The notes below the pieces were generated by a model that ran no database searches, was not told where the DNA came from, and worked only from the letters and a program-made list of their open reading frames with translations. Shown here in pieces: positions 1 through 7,004 of a stretch of DNA of 64,000 nucleotides. The DNA is taken from NCBI RefSeq assembly GCF_000761485.1, contig NZ_JPMX01000007.1, forward strand, positions 18,375 through 82,374, given 5' to 3'. The translations under genes were made by a program, and so were the position numbers. Position 1 is the stretch's first letter. Each line of letters begins with the position of its first letter. The stretch is from Modestobacter caceresii (lineage in GTDB: Bacteria > Actinomycetota > Actinomycetes > Mycobacteriales > Geodermatophilaceae).

Positions 1-185
1 TCGGCGCGGCCGGCCACCACACCGGCGCAGCCGCGCCCGAAGACGCAGGTCCAGGCGCTGGTGAGCCAGGTGAGGTCGGCCCGCACGAGGTGCTCGGGAT
101 CAGCCGGGTCCAGGAACTCGATCCACTCGCGGGGGAAGTCCAGCCCGACCTCGGGAGGGCTGTCGGCGGCTGTGCTCGGGTCCAC
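1..185 (-). CDS. Conserved actinobacterial protein, Rv0495c-like (N-terminal part only)
   Basis: Partial gene running off the left edge; only the first 61 codons are present. Translation from a GTG at 185-183 gives a conserved-looking N-terminus containing [11 protein letters not shown] and later TWLTSAWTC and GRGCAG, with two cysteines that could be metal or redox ligands. In mycobacteria a gene of this type (Rv0495c) is divergent from ppx, as here. No Shine-Dalgarno sequence is visible, but TAGGCT sits six bases before the start, so the transcript may be leaderless. Biochemical function is not known to me. The family link rests on N-terminal sequence and position only. Confidence 0.7.
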   Translation of the reverse strand, partial: MDPSTAADSPPEVGLDFPREWIEFLDPADPEHLVRADLTWLTSAWTCVFGRGCAGVVAGRA

Positions 186-191
186 CGGCGC

Positions 192-197
192 AGCCTA
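192..197 (-). promoter_or_regulatory. -10 box TAGGCT of a predicted leaderless promoter
   Basis: TAGGCT on the minus strand ends six bases before the GTG of the Rv0495c-like gene, the spacing expected when transcription starts on the first base of the start codon. No -35 element is convincing. Confidence 0.5.
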
Positions 198-224
198 GGC
201 GCCCGACCCGGCAGACTCTCGGGC

Positions 225-1169
225 ATGCGACTCGGGGTGCTGGACGTCGGCTCGAACACCGTGCACCTGCTGGTGGTGGACGCGCACCGGGGTGCCCACC
301 CCACGCCGATGCACGACGACCGCTCCGTGCTCCGGCTCGCCGAGCACGTCGGCGCCGACGGCAAGCTGTCCAAGGCGGGGGAGAAGGGCCTGCTGCACGC
401 GGTGCAGAAGGCGAAGCAGCAGGCGGCCCAGCAGCGCTGTGACGAGCTGCTGGCCTTCGTCACCTCGGCCATCCGGGACGCGGAGAACGGGGCTGCGGTG
501 CTCCGCCGGGTCCGCGAGCAGACCGGTGTCGACCTGCAGGTGCTCTCCGGCGAGGACGAGGCCCGGCTGACCTTCCTCGCCGTGCGGCGGTGGTTCGGCT
601 GGAGTGCCGGCCGGTTGCTGGTGCTCGACATCGGCGGCGGCTCGCTCGAACTGGCCACCGGTGTCGACGAGGATCCCGACGTCGCCCTGTCGGTCCCGCT
701 GGGCGCCGGCCGGATGACCCGCCGGTTCCTGCCCGACGCCGAGACCGGTGGCCGGCCCGACCTGTCCGCGCTGGCCGAGCTCGCCGACCACGCCACCGAC
801 GTGCTGGCCCCGGTCGGCCGGAAGCTGCGCGACGCCGGCACACCGGACCTGGTGGCCGCCACGTCCAAGACCTTCCGGACGCTGGCCCGGCTGGCCGGCG
901 CGGCCCCGTCGGCCGCCGGGCTGCGTGCCCCCCGCGAGCTGACCGCCACCGGGCTGTCCCAGGTGCTCGGCTTCGTCTCCCGGATCGAGTGCGCGGCGCT
1001 GGCCGAGCTGCAGGGGGTGTCCGCAGCGCGGGCGCACCAGGTCCCGGCCGGTGCCGTCGTGGCGCAGGCCGCGATGCGGTCGGTGGACGTACCGTTCGTG
1101 CGGATCTGCCCGTGGGCGCTGCGTGAGGGCGTCATCCTGCGGCGCCTGGACCAGCTGGAAGGAGCGTGA
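225..1169 (+). CDS. ppx: Exopolyphosphatase/GppA-family phosphatase
   Basis: Predicted 314-residue Ppx/GppA phosphatase of the ASKHA fold, acting on inorganic polyphosphate and/or (p)ppGpp-type substrates in the cytoplasm. The N-terminal phosphate-binding loop DVGSNTVHLLVVDA (about residues 7-20), the acidic SGEDEARLTF segment and the second loop LDIGGGSLELATG are intact. Length matches short mycobacterial PPX1 rather than long E. coli Ppx. ATG 225 is chosen because the phosphate-1 motif starts six residues later; longer in-frame starts would run into the divergent gene. Its stop overlaps the next start as TGATG, so the two genes are probably cotranslated. Polyphosphatase versus pppGpp phosphatase cannot be decided from sequence. 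Confidence 0.9.
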   Translation: MRLGVLDVGSNTVHLLVVDAHRGAHPTPMHDDRSVLRLAEHVGADGKLSKAGEKGLLHAVQKAKQQAAQQRCDELLAFVTSAIRDAENGAAVLRRVREQTGVDLQVLSGEDEARLTFLAVRRWFGWSAGRLLVLDIGGGSLELATGVDEDPDVALSVPLGAGRMTRRFLPDAETGGRPDLSALAELADHATDVLAPVGRKLRDAGTPDLVAATSKTFRTLARLAGAAPSAAGLRAPRELTATGLSQVLGFVSRIECAALAELQGVSAARAHQVPAGAVVAQAAMRSVDVPFVRICPWALREGVILRRLDQLEGA

Positions 1170-2146
1170 TGACGCAGCCCAACCCGTCGGGGGAGTACAG
1201 CGTCCGCTCGCTCGCCGAGATCCTGCGCGAGCACGGTCTGGAGAGCGAGCTCGGCACCCGCCCCGGCCGCCGACGCCAGCCCAACGGCGACGTCGAGTCC
1301 ACCGGCCGTTCGGCACGGGTGGACACCGGCTCGGGGTCATCGCGGGCAGAGGCGCCGGTGCGCTCGCCCGCGGCGACGCCGAACGGCCGCTCCGCCACCC
1401 CGCCCCGCTCCCCGGCACGGGCCCCGGAGCGTGCGCCGTCGGTCCCGGTCTGGACTCCGGCTCCCGAGCCGAAGGCGCGGCCGGCAGCCGGGCTGCTGAG
1501 CCCGCAGACACCGCCGGCCGCCCCGGCGTCGGCCCGGCCGGCGGCCGGTCGCGCGGACGAGGCGCCCCCGGCGGTGGGCACCGGTCGGCGGAAGTCCGAT
1601 GCCGCCCCGACCGGCCCCGGCGCCGAGCCGCTGTTCGGTACCGGACCCTCCACCGCCGCCATCCCGGCAGCAGCCCCGACCACCTCGTCGGACCCGACCT
1701 CCACGCACCGCAGATCCGCGCCGACGGGCTCCACGGGGGCGACGGCCAGGGCCGCCACCGGCGCGGGCCGGCGCGGTGCCGACCACCCGGTCACCGGCCC
1801 GATCCCGGTCGTCTCCGCGGCGCAGGCCGAGGCAGCCAAGGCCGACGAGGAGCCGCTGACCGGCCGGGAGAGCGTGCTGGCCTGGGCGCGGTTCGCCGGC
1901 GAGATGGTGGTCGCGCTGGCCGCCGGCATCGGCGTCTACTTCGCCTTCACCGTGCTGTGGGAGCTGCTGCCCTACGTCGCCCTGGTCGCGGCCCCGGTGA
2001 CGGTGACCGGTCTGGTCGCCGGGGTGGCCGCGTACCGGCAGCGCCGGGGTCAGGGCGCGCTGCCGGTCCGGTTGCTGGCGGTGCTGCTGCTGGCCGGGAC
2101 GGTGCTGGTGATCGCGCCGGCCGCGGGCCTGCTCGCCGACAGCTGA
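1169..2146 (+). CDS. Pro/Ala-rich protein with C-terminal membrane segments (Rv0497-like)
   Basis: 325-residue protein of unknown function. It starts with a short conserved-looking block (YSVRSLAEILREHGLE), continues with about 200 disordered residues rich in Pro, Ala, Arg and Gly, and ends with two to three hydrophobic helices (from about residue 240: FAGEMVVALAAGIGVYFAF, then LLPYVALVAAP, then LLAVLLLAGTVLV). A large cytoplasmic tail anchored in the membrane is likely. ATG 1169 is preferred over GTG 1166 because GGAAGGAG lies at a suitable distance upstream. It overlaps the ppx stop by one base, as the Rv0497 gene follows ppx in mycobacteria. Confidence 0.8.
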   Translation: MTQPNPSGEYSVRSLAEILREHGLESELGTRPGRRRQPNGDVESTGRSARVDTGSGSSRAEAPVRSPAATPNGRSATPPRSPARAPERAPSVPVWTPAPEPKARPAAGLLSPQTPPAAPASARPAAGRADEAPPAVGTGRRKSDAAPTGPGAEPLFGTGPSTAAIPAAAPTTSSDPTSTHRRSAPTGSTGATARAATGAGRRGADHPVTGPIPVVSAAQAEAAKADEEPLTGRESVLAWARFAGEMVVALAAGIGVYFAFTVLWELLPYVALVAAPVTVTGLVAGVAAYRQRRGQGALPVRLLAVLLLAGTVLVIAPAAGLLADS

Positions 2147-2160
2147 CCTGCTCGGTCAGC
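2142..2160. terminator. Short hairpin between convergent genes
   Basis: A 7-bp perfect stem (GCTGACC / GGTCAGC) with a 5-base loop covers the ends of the two convergent genes. There is no U-tract. It could serve both strands but is short. Confidence 0.4.
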
Positions 2161-2700
2161 CCGCGGCGGCGATCTGCTCGACGAGGGTGCGTCCGAACGC
2201 CGGCAGGTCGTCGGGCTTGCGGCTGGTGGTCAGGTTGCCGTCGACGACGACCTCCTCGTCGACCCACTCGGCGCCCGCGTTGCGCAGGTCGGTCTGCAGC
2301 GAGGGCCACGAGGTCATCCGGCGGCCACGGACGACGTCGGCCTCGGCGAGCACCCAGGGCGCGTGACAGATGGCGGCCACCGGCTTGCCGGCGTCGAAGA
2401 AGGCCTTCACGAACCGGACGGCCCCTCGGTCGGCGCGCACGAAGTCGCCGTTGATCACCCCGCCGGGAGCACGAGCGCGTCGTAGCTGCCGGGGTCGGCG
2501 TCGGACACCGCGACGTCGACGTCCTTGGAGTCGCCCTTGTCGATGTGCTGGTAGGCGGTGATGGTGCCGGCCTCGAGCCCGACGAGCTCCGGCCGGGCGC
2601 CGGCGTCCACCAGCGCCTGCCAGGGCTGGTCCAGCTCCGCCTGCTCGACGCCGTCAGTGGCGAGCACGGCCACCCGCTTGCCGTTCAGTTCCCCGGACAT
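2156..2700 (-). pseudogene. DJ-1/PfpI family protein, broken by a one-base frameshift
   Basis: Two adjacent minus-strand frames together encode one DJ-1/PfpI (class I glutamine amidotransferase-like) domain, the family of glyoxalase/deglycase and protease-I-like proteins. The upstream frame starts at ATG 2700 and includes [16 protein letters not shown], ending at LVLPAG followed by a stop. The next frame starts [11 protein letters not shown] and contains the nucleophile elbow [10 protein letters not shown] with the catalytic-type Cys. Family members read LPGGVINGD across this junction. Inserting one base near 2461-2466 restores that reading and gives an uninterrupted 181-residue protein. So either one G was lost from a G/C run or the assembly has an error there. 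Both halves are otherwise well preserved. Confidence 0.8.
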
Positions 2701-2745
2701 GGCGGGCGGCTACCCCGGCCCCTCCGGGCGCACACGCCCGGGCAC

Positions 2746-2751
2746 TACGGT
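2746..2751 (+). promoter_or_regulatory. -10 box TACGGT before proC
   Basis: TACGGT ends seven bases before the proC ATG and there is no ribosome-binding site, which suggests a leaderless transcript. Confidence 0.5.
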
Positions 2752-2758
2752 CGCGGAC

Positions 2759-3589
2759 ATGATCGATGCAGGGCACACGGGTCCCGACGCACGGCTGGCC
2801 GTCATCGGCGGCGGCAAGATCGGTGAGGCGCTGCTCGCCGGCCTGGTCCGCCAGGCAGGGGACGGGCGGGAGTTCCTGGTCGTCGAGCGCAGCCCGGAGC
2901 GGGCGGCCGAGCTGACGGCTCGGTACGGCGTCGGCACCACCGACCTCGCCGGGGCGGCCGCCCGGGCGAGGGTGCTGCTGCTGGCCGTCAAGCCGCAGGA
3001 CATCGACACGCTGCTGGCGGCGCTGGGCCCGTACGTCACCCCGGAGCACCTGGTGGTCTCGGTGGCGGCGGGGGTGCCCACCAGCCGGGTCGAGGCGGCG
3101 CTGCCGGCCGGCACCCCGGTGGTGCGGGTCATGCCCAACACCCCGGCGCTGGTCGACGCCGGGATGAGCGTGCTCTCGGCCGGGGCGCACGCGACCGAGG
3201 CGCACCTGGACGAGGCGGAGGCGCTGCTGCTGCCGGTGGGGCAGGTGCGCCGGGTCCCGGAGAGCCAGCAGGACGCGGTGACCGCGCTCTCGGGCAGCGG
3301 CCCGGCGTACTTCTTCTTCCTGGTCGAGGCCATGATCGACGCGGGCATCCTGCTCGGTCTGCCACGCACGGTCGCCGCCGACCTGATCGTGCAGACCGCC
3401 TACGGCGCGGCGGTCATGCTGCGCGACTCCGGCGAGCACCCGGTCCAGCTGCGGGAGGCGGTCACCAGCCCCGGCGGGACGACGATCGCCGCCATCCGGG
3501 AGCTGGAGCGGCACGGCGTGCGGGCAGCGCTGATCGCCGCGATCGAGGCGGCGCACCAGCGTTCGGTGGAGCTCGGCCGCACCTCCTGA
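2759..3589 (+). CDS. proC: Pyrroline-5-carboxylate reductase
   Basis: 276-residue NAD(P)H-dependent reductase catalysing the last step of proline synthesis, 1-pyrroline-5-carboxylate to L-proline. The Rossmann motif VIGGGKIGEALLAG lies near residue 14, RVMPNTPALVDAG in the middle, and the family signature ALSGSGPAYFFFLVEAM followed by the TSPGGTTIAAI segment lies in the C-terminal dimerisation domain. Length is typical. ATG 2759 is chosen because it precedes the dinucleotide-binding motif directly and lies seven bases behind a -10-like TACGGT. The longer in-frame reading overlaps the broken DJ-1 gene on the other strand and looks like non-coding translation. Confidence 0.95.
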   Translation: MIDAGHTGPDARLAVIGGGKIGEALLAGLVRQAGDGREFLVVERSPERAAELTARYGVGTTDLAGAAARARVLLLAVKPQDIDTLLAALGPYVTPEHLVVSVAAGVPTSRVEAALPAGTPVVRVMPNTPALVDAGMSVLSAGAHATEAHLDEAEALLLPVGQVRRVPESQQDAVTALSGSGPAYFFFLVEAMIDAGILLGLPRTVAADLIVQTAYGAAVMLRDSGEHPVQLREAVTSPGGTTIAAIRELERHGVRAALIAAIEAAHQRSVELGRTS

Positions 3590-3862
3590 CCCTCTGGCGC
3601 CGGGCTGAATCACACGCATGTGGTTTTCCACAGAAATCTGTGGAGAACGGCCCCTGGGGAGCTTGTCGACTTGGGGACAACACGCCGTGACGGGTGTGTC
3701 ACGCGGTGTTTCTGTCCACTTGTGCCCAGGACGGACCGGTCCGCCTGTTCGTTTCACCCATCGCTTCTGTCACTCCGGTCCCCTTACGCTCTGTTCCAGC
3801 ACATGAGCGTTCTGTTCGCCGGTGGGGAAGCCGGTGGCCGCACATGGAGCTGAGAACCGGAG
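3590..3862. other. Intergenic region with DnaA-box-like palindrome
   Basis: Upstream of the HTH gene, 273 bases hold no credible ORF. Bases 3624-3647 form an inverted repeat, TTTTCCACAGA - AA - TCTGTGGAGAA, with 10 of 11 positions paired. Each arm carries an 8/9 match to the DnaA box TTATCCACA. A further TGGGGACAA at 3672-3680 is an 8/9 match to the actinobacterial box read on the other strand. A possible -10 (TTACGCT) lies near 3784-3790. Function is unknown. Confidence 0.5.
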
Positions 3863-4216
3863 ATGATCCACGTGACCATGCCCCAGCGCGCCGCCGTCCA
3901 GACCGTCCGTCCGGGTGTTCCGATGCCCCGCCAGATGGGCCGGCCCATCTCGGCCGCCTCGATGGCCCGCCCGGTCCCCGCCGCCCACCCGGCCTCGATG
4001 CCGCTCGGCCGCCCGGCCGCCGTGCCGGCGCCCCGCGCCGCCGTCTCGTTCCTGACCGTCGCCGAGGTCGCCGCCCTCATGCGCGTCTCCAAGATGACCG
4101 TCTACCGGCTCGTCCACGGCGGGGAGCTCGCCGCCGTCCGCGTCGGCCGCTCCTTCCGGGTGCCCGAGCGCGCCGTGCACGAGTACCTGCGCGACGCCTA
4201 CACCGACATCGCCTGA
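3863..4216 (+). CDS. Excisionase-type helix-turn-helix DNA-binding protein (Rv0500A-like)
   Basis: 117-residue small DNA-binding protein. The C-terminal half is a MerR/excisionase-type HTH: FLTVAEVAALMRVSKMTVYR, then LVHGGELAAVRVGRSFRVPERAV. The N-terminal 50 residues are a low-complexity Met/Pro/Ala/Arg tail not needed for the fold. Mycobacterial Rv0500A stands at the same place between proC and the bS22 gene but is much shorter. The start is uncertain: ATG 3863 follows GGAG directly, whereas in-frame GTG 3872 has that GGAG at nine bases. It is a probable regulator rather than a phage excisionase, since no integrase or attachment site is near. Confidence 0.8.
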   Translation: MIHVTMPQRAAVQTVRPGVPMPRQMGRPISAASMARPVPAAHPASMPLGRPAAVPAPRAAVSFLTVAEVAALMRVSKMTVYRLVHGGELAAVRVGRSFRVPERAVHEYLRDAYTDIA

Positions 4217-4218
4217 TT

Positions 4219-4282
4219 GAAGGACCACCTCGCCCCCCACCGCTCGCAAGCTCGCGGCGGGGCCCTGCGAGGCGGCCGTTCC
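4219..4282. repeat. Dispersed palindromic post-stop element, copy A
   Basis: Starts two bases after the HTH gene stop. It runs from GAAGGACC through a C-run, the core ACCGCTCGCAAGCTCGCGG and GGGGCCCTGC to GGCCGTTCC. The same order of blocks recurs at 16709-16819 and 54062-54122, each time directly after a stop codon. The C-run/G-run and GCTCGCAAGC parts can pair, so it probably folds in RNA, possibly as a terminator or REP-like sequence. Confidence 0.7.
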
Positions 4283-4383
4283 AGCACGTCACCTCCGCTC
4301 GCGGCGGGGCCCTGCGAGGCGGCCGTTCCAGCACGTCACCTCCGCTCGCGGGGGAGCCTGCGACGGCTCTCCAGCACCTCGCC
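4250..4383. repeat. 47-bp tandem repeat, two identical copies and one degenerate copy
   Basis: Bases 4250-4296 and 4297-4343 are identical 47-mers, and 4344-4383 is a shortened, diverged third copy. The unit is the right half of the dispersed element plus a spacer (CAGCACGTCACCTCC), so the array looks like local amplification of that element. With flanks it fills the 347-base gap between the HTH gene and bS22; no protein-coding potential is evident. Confidence 0.85.
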
Positions 4384-4563
4384 GGGCGGGCGTTCCCGCT
4401 CGGGGGCAGCCGCCGGGTAGTCTCGGGTGCTGAGCGGTGCCGTCCCCCTGGGGCGGGCCGCGCACGAGCTGATCACCTCGCCCGGCGCCCGGACCACGGA
4501 TCCGCGTGACCACCCCGGTCACCACCCCCGGCCGCCGAGCGAAGACGACGTCGGGAGCGGGAC

Positions 4564-4662
4564 ATGGGTTCTGTCATCAAGAAGCGCCGCAAGCGGATGG
4601 CGAAGAAGAAGCACCGCAAGCTGCTCAAGAAGACCCGCGTGCAGCGGCGCAACAAGAAGTGA
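4564..4662 (+). CDS. 30S ribosomal protein bS22 (AURKAIP1/COX24-like, Rv0500B type)
   Basis: A 32-residue, extremely basic protein, [18 protein letters not shown] followed by [14 protein letters not shown], with almost half Lys/Arg and no acidic residue. This is the tiny actinobacterial ribosomal protein annotated as AURKAIP1/COX24-domain protein, described in mycobacterial ribosomes as bS22, binding 16S rRNA. It lies between the HTH gene and the galE2-like gene as in mycobacteria. A weak GGGAG precedes the ATG. TAGTCT at 4418-4423 could be a -10 for this gene and the two downstream. Confidence 0.92.
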   Translation: MGSVIKKRRKRMAKKKHRKLLKKTRVQRRNKK

Positions 4663-4672
4663 GCTGACGCTC

Positions 4673-5803
4673 GTGCCGCCCGCGGTCGTCCTCGTCACCG
4701 GCGTCAGCCGGTGGCTGGGCGGCGCGCTGGCGGCCGAGCTCGCCGCTGACCCGGCGATCACCCGGGTCATCGGGGTGGACACCGTCCCCCCGGCCCCCGA
4801 GGTGCTGCGTCGCCTCGGTCGCACCGAGTTCGTCCGCGCCGACATCCGCAGCCCGTTGATCGGGAAGGTGATCGAGTCGGCGTCGGTGGACACCGTCGTG
4901 CACATGAACATCAGCGCCACACCGGCCGGTGCCGGTGGGCGGGTGTCGATGAAGGAGCTCAACGTCATCGGCACCATGCAGCTGCTGGCCGCCTGCCAGC
5001 GGTCTGTCGCGGTCCGCCGACTGGTCCTGAAGAGCACCAGCGCTGTGTACGGCGCCAGTTCCCGGGATCCCGCGGTCTTCACCGAGACCATGCAGGCCCG
5101 GCGGGTGCCCGGTGGTGGCTTCGCCAAGGACAGCCTCGACATCGAGGGGTACGTCCGCGCCTTCGCCCGCCGCCGCCCCGACGTGGGCGTCGCCGTGCTG
5201 CGGTTCACCAACCTCATCGGCCCGCGGATCGACTCGCTGCTGTCCGGGTTCCTCCGGATGCCCGTCGTCCCCACCGCCCTCGGGCACGACGCCCGGCTGC
5301 AGCTCCTCCACGAGGACGACGCCGTGGCCGTGCTGACCCGCGCCGCCACCGGCGACTTCGTCGGCACGGCGAACGTCGGTGCCGACGGCACGGTCCTGCT
5401 GTCCCAGGCGATCCGTCGGCTCGGTCGCGTCGCACTGCCCCTGCCGGAGCCGGCGATGGGCTCCCTCGGCCGGACGACCCGCTGGGCCCGCCTGGTCGAC
5501 TGGTCGCCGGAGCAGATGCGCTTCCTGAACTTCGGCCGGGTCATCGACACCCAGGTGCTGCGCGAGGAGTTCGGCTACGTGCCGCAGTACAGCACCGCAG
5601 AGGCCCTCGCCGACTACGGGCGGAGCCTGCCCCCGGTCGTCCGTGCCGAACTCGTCGATGACGTCGCCGCCTCCGCGCGGACCGTGCTCGGCTCCGTCGC
5701 CGGTGGCGTGCACGCCGTGCAGGGCGCTCTCGGCAGCGTCACCGGGGGGCGCCGCCGTGCCGCGCCCCCGGTGCCGGGCCTGCGGGCGGTGCGCGATGCC
5801 TGA
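4673..5803 (+). CDS. Extended SDR, NAD-dependent epimerase/dehydratase-like (GalE2/Rv0501 type)
   Basis: 376-residue extended short-chain dehydrogenase/reductase fold, the same length as mycobacterial GalE2. The dinucleotide-binding segment VLVTGVSRWLGGALA is at the N-terminus, followed by an acidic strand end (VIGVD) and TSAVYG. Where active epimerases have YxxxK, about 27 residues after the Ser of TSAVYG, this protein has FAKDS, so both catalytic residues are replaced. Calling it UDP-glucose 4-epimerase is therefore unsafe; a non-redox or binding role is possible. GTG 4673, ten bases after the bS22 stop, gives the family's N-terminus. The end overlaps the acyltransferase start by eight bases. 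Confidence 0.85.
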   Translation: MPPAVVLVTGVSRWLGGALAAELAADPAITRVIGVDTVPPAPEVLRRLGRTEFVRADIRSPLIGKVIESASVDTVVHMNISATPAGAGGRVSMKELNVIGTMQLLAACQRSVAVRRLVLKSTSAVYGASSRDPAVFTETMQARRVPGGGFAKDSLDIEGYVRAFARRRPDVGVAVLRFTNLIGPRIDSLLSGFLRMPVVPTALGHDARLQLLHEDDAVAVLTRAATGDFVGTANVGADGTVLLSQAIRRLGRVALPLPEPAMGSLGRTTRWARLVDWSPEQMRFLNFGRVIDTQVLREEFGYVPQYSTAEALADYGRSLPPVVRAELVDDVAASARTVLGSVAGGVHAVQGALGSVTGGRRRAAPPVPGLRAVRDA

Positions 5804-6704
5804 GGCCCGGGTGATCCCCCTGCGCCCCGACGACGACCCGCCCCCGCCGCCCCCGGCGACCCCGCCGGGCTGGGACGAGCAGTTGGCCGGGGGCCTGGAG
5901 TTCCTGCGCCGCCGGCTGATCGGCGAGTACGACACCGACGAGTTCGGCTTCGACCCCGACCTCACCGACCACGTCCTGCTCCCGGGGCTCCGGCCGTTGT
6001 TCCACCGCTGGTTCCGGGTGGAGACCCAGGGGTTGGAGAACGTGCCCGACGTCGGGGGCGCCCTGGTGGTGGCCAACCACTCGGGCACCGTGCCGGTCGA
6101 CGCACTGATGACCACGGTGGCGCTGCACGACGAGCACCCGGCGGCCCGCCGGCTCCGGCTGCTCGGTGCCGACCTGGTGTTCCAGGTCCCCTTCATCGGG
6201 TCCCTGGCGCGCAAGCTGGGCGTCACCCTGGCCTGCAACGAGGACGCCGAGCGGCTGCTGTCCGGCGGAGAGCTGGTCGGGGTCTTCCCCGAGGGCTTCA
6301 AGGGCGTCGGCAAGCCGTTCCACGAGCGGTACACCCTGCAGCGGTTCGGTCGCGGCGGCTTCGTCAGCGCCGCGCTGCGCACCGGCACCCCGATCGTGCC
6401 GTGCGCGATCGTGGGGGCCGAGGAGATCTACCCGATGATCGGCAACGCCCGCACCGCCGCCCGGCTGCTCGGCCTGCCCTACTTCCCGATCACCCCGACC
6501 TTCCCGCTGTTGGGCCCGCTGGGTGCGGTCCCGCTGCCGTCGAAGTGGTTCATCGCCTTCGGTGAGCCGATCGAGACCGCGTCCTACGGGCCGGCCGCGG
6601 CCGACGACCCGATGGTCGTGTTCAACCTGACCGACCAGGTCCGCGAGACCATCCAGCACTCCCTCTACCGCCTCCTCCTCCAACGCCGCAGCGTCTTCAG
6701 CTGA
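5796..6704 (+). CDS. 1-acyl-glycerol-phosphate acyltransferase family (PlsC-like, Rv0502 type)
   Basis: 302-residue lysophospholipid acyltransferase-family protein, probably acting at the inner membrane face on a glycerophospholipid or glycolipid acceptor. It has the catalytic NHSGTVPVD (HX4D) motif near residue 95, then VFPEGFKGVG (the FPEG acceptor-binding motif) and IVPCAIVGAEE. The N-terminal 30 residues are Pro/Asp-rich. ATG 5796 overlaps the upstream SDR by eight bases, so the pair is translationally coupled. The acyl acceptor cannot be predicted. The last codons and stop lie inside a CAGCTGACC repeat. Confidence 0.88.
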   Translation: MPEARVIPLRPDDDPPPPPPATPPGWDEQLAGGLEFLRRRLIGEYDTDEFGFDPDLTDHVLLPGLRPLFHRWFRVETQGLENVPDVGGALVVANHSGTVPVDALMTTVALHDEHPAARRLRLLGADLVFQVPFIGSLARKLGVTLACNEDAERLLSGGELVGVFPEGFKGVGKPFHERYTLQRFGRGGFVSAALRTGTPIVPCAIVGAEEIYPMIGNARTAARLLGLPYFPITPTFPLLGPLGAVPLPSKWFIAFGEPIETASYGPAAADDPMVVFNLTDQVRETIQHSLYRLLLQRRSVFS

Positions 6705-6773
6705 CCAGCCAGCCAGCCAGCCAGCTGACCGGCCGACCAGCCAGCTGACCGGCCGGCCGGCCAGCTGACCGGA
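6698..6773. repeat. Simple-sequence repeat (AGCC runs, 20-bp CAGCTGACC units)
   Basis: CAGCTGACC occurs at 6698, 6722, 6742 and 6762, separated by runs of CCAG or GGCC. The last copies repeat with a 20-bp period. The first copy contains the acyltransferase stop codon. Slippage here could change the tract length. Confidence 0.85.
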
Positions 6774-7004
6774 CTCGACATCCGGCGCAGCCGGAGCACG
6801 ACGACGGGGACCGAAGGCCCCCAGAGGAGTGCAGGCAGCGGCTCCGCGCAGGCTGGGCACGCCACGGACGGGCGGGGCAGGAGACGCGACGAAGTCGCGG
6901 GCACACCGAGCGGGGGCCCGGAGGGCTCCCCGAGGTGAGCCGGCAAACGGCTCAGCGAGACCGGGGCACGGCAGTTGGCCGCGGTGTCATCCGGAGGATG
7001 ACGA
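6774..7004. other. Intergenic region without recognisable gene
   Basis: Between the simple repeat and the HAD gene end there is no credible reading frame on either strand. A small perfect hairpin, GTCATCC-GGA-GGATGAC at 6986-7002, lies directly behind the HAD gene stop and may end its transcript. Confidence 0.5.

Noticed and set aside
90..224. 45-codon N-terminal extension of ppx
   Set aside because: It would overlap the divergent Rv0495c-like gene, and the protein family begins at the ATG at 225.
3784..3790. TTACGCT as a firm promoter for the HTH gene
   Set aside because: No -35 at proper spacing and more than 70 bases to the start; mentioned only as a possibility.
3863..4216. Excisionase-like gene considered as a sign of an integrated element
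   Set aside because: No integrase, attachment-site duplication or composition change; the gene is at the conserved position between proC and bS22 seen in mycobacteria.
4250..4383. Tandem repeats considered as a CRISPR array
   Set aside because: The 47-bp units are directly adjacent without variable spacers and no cas gene is near.
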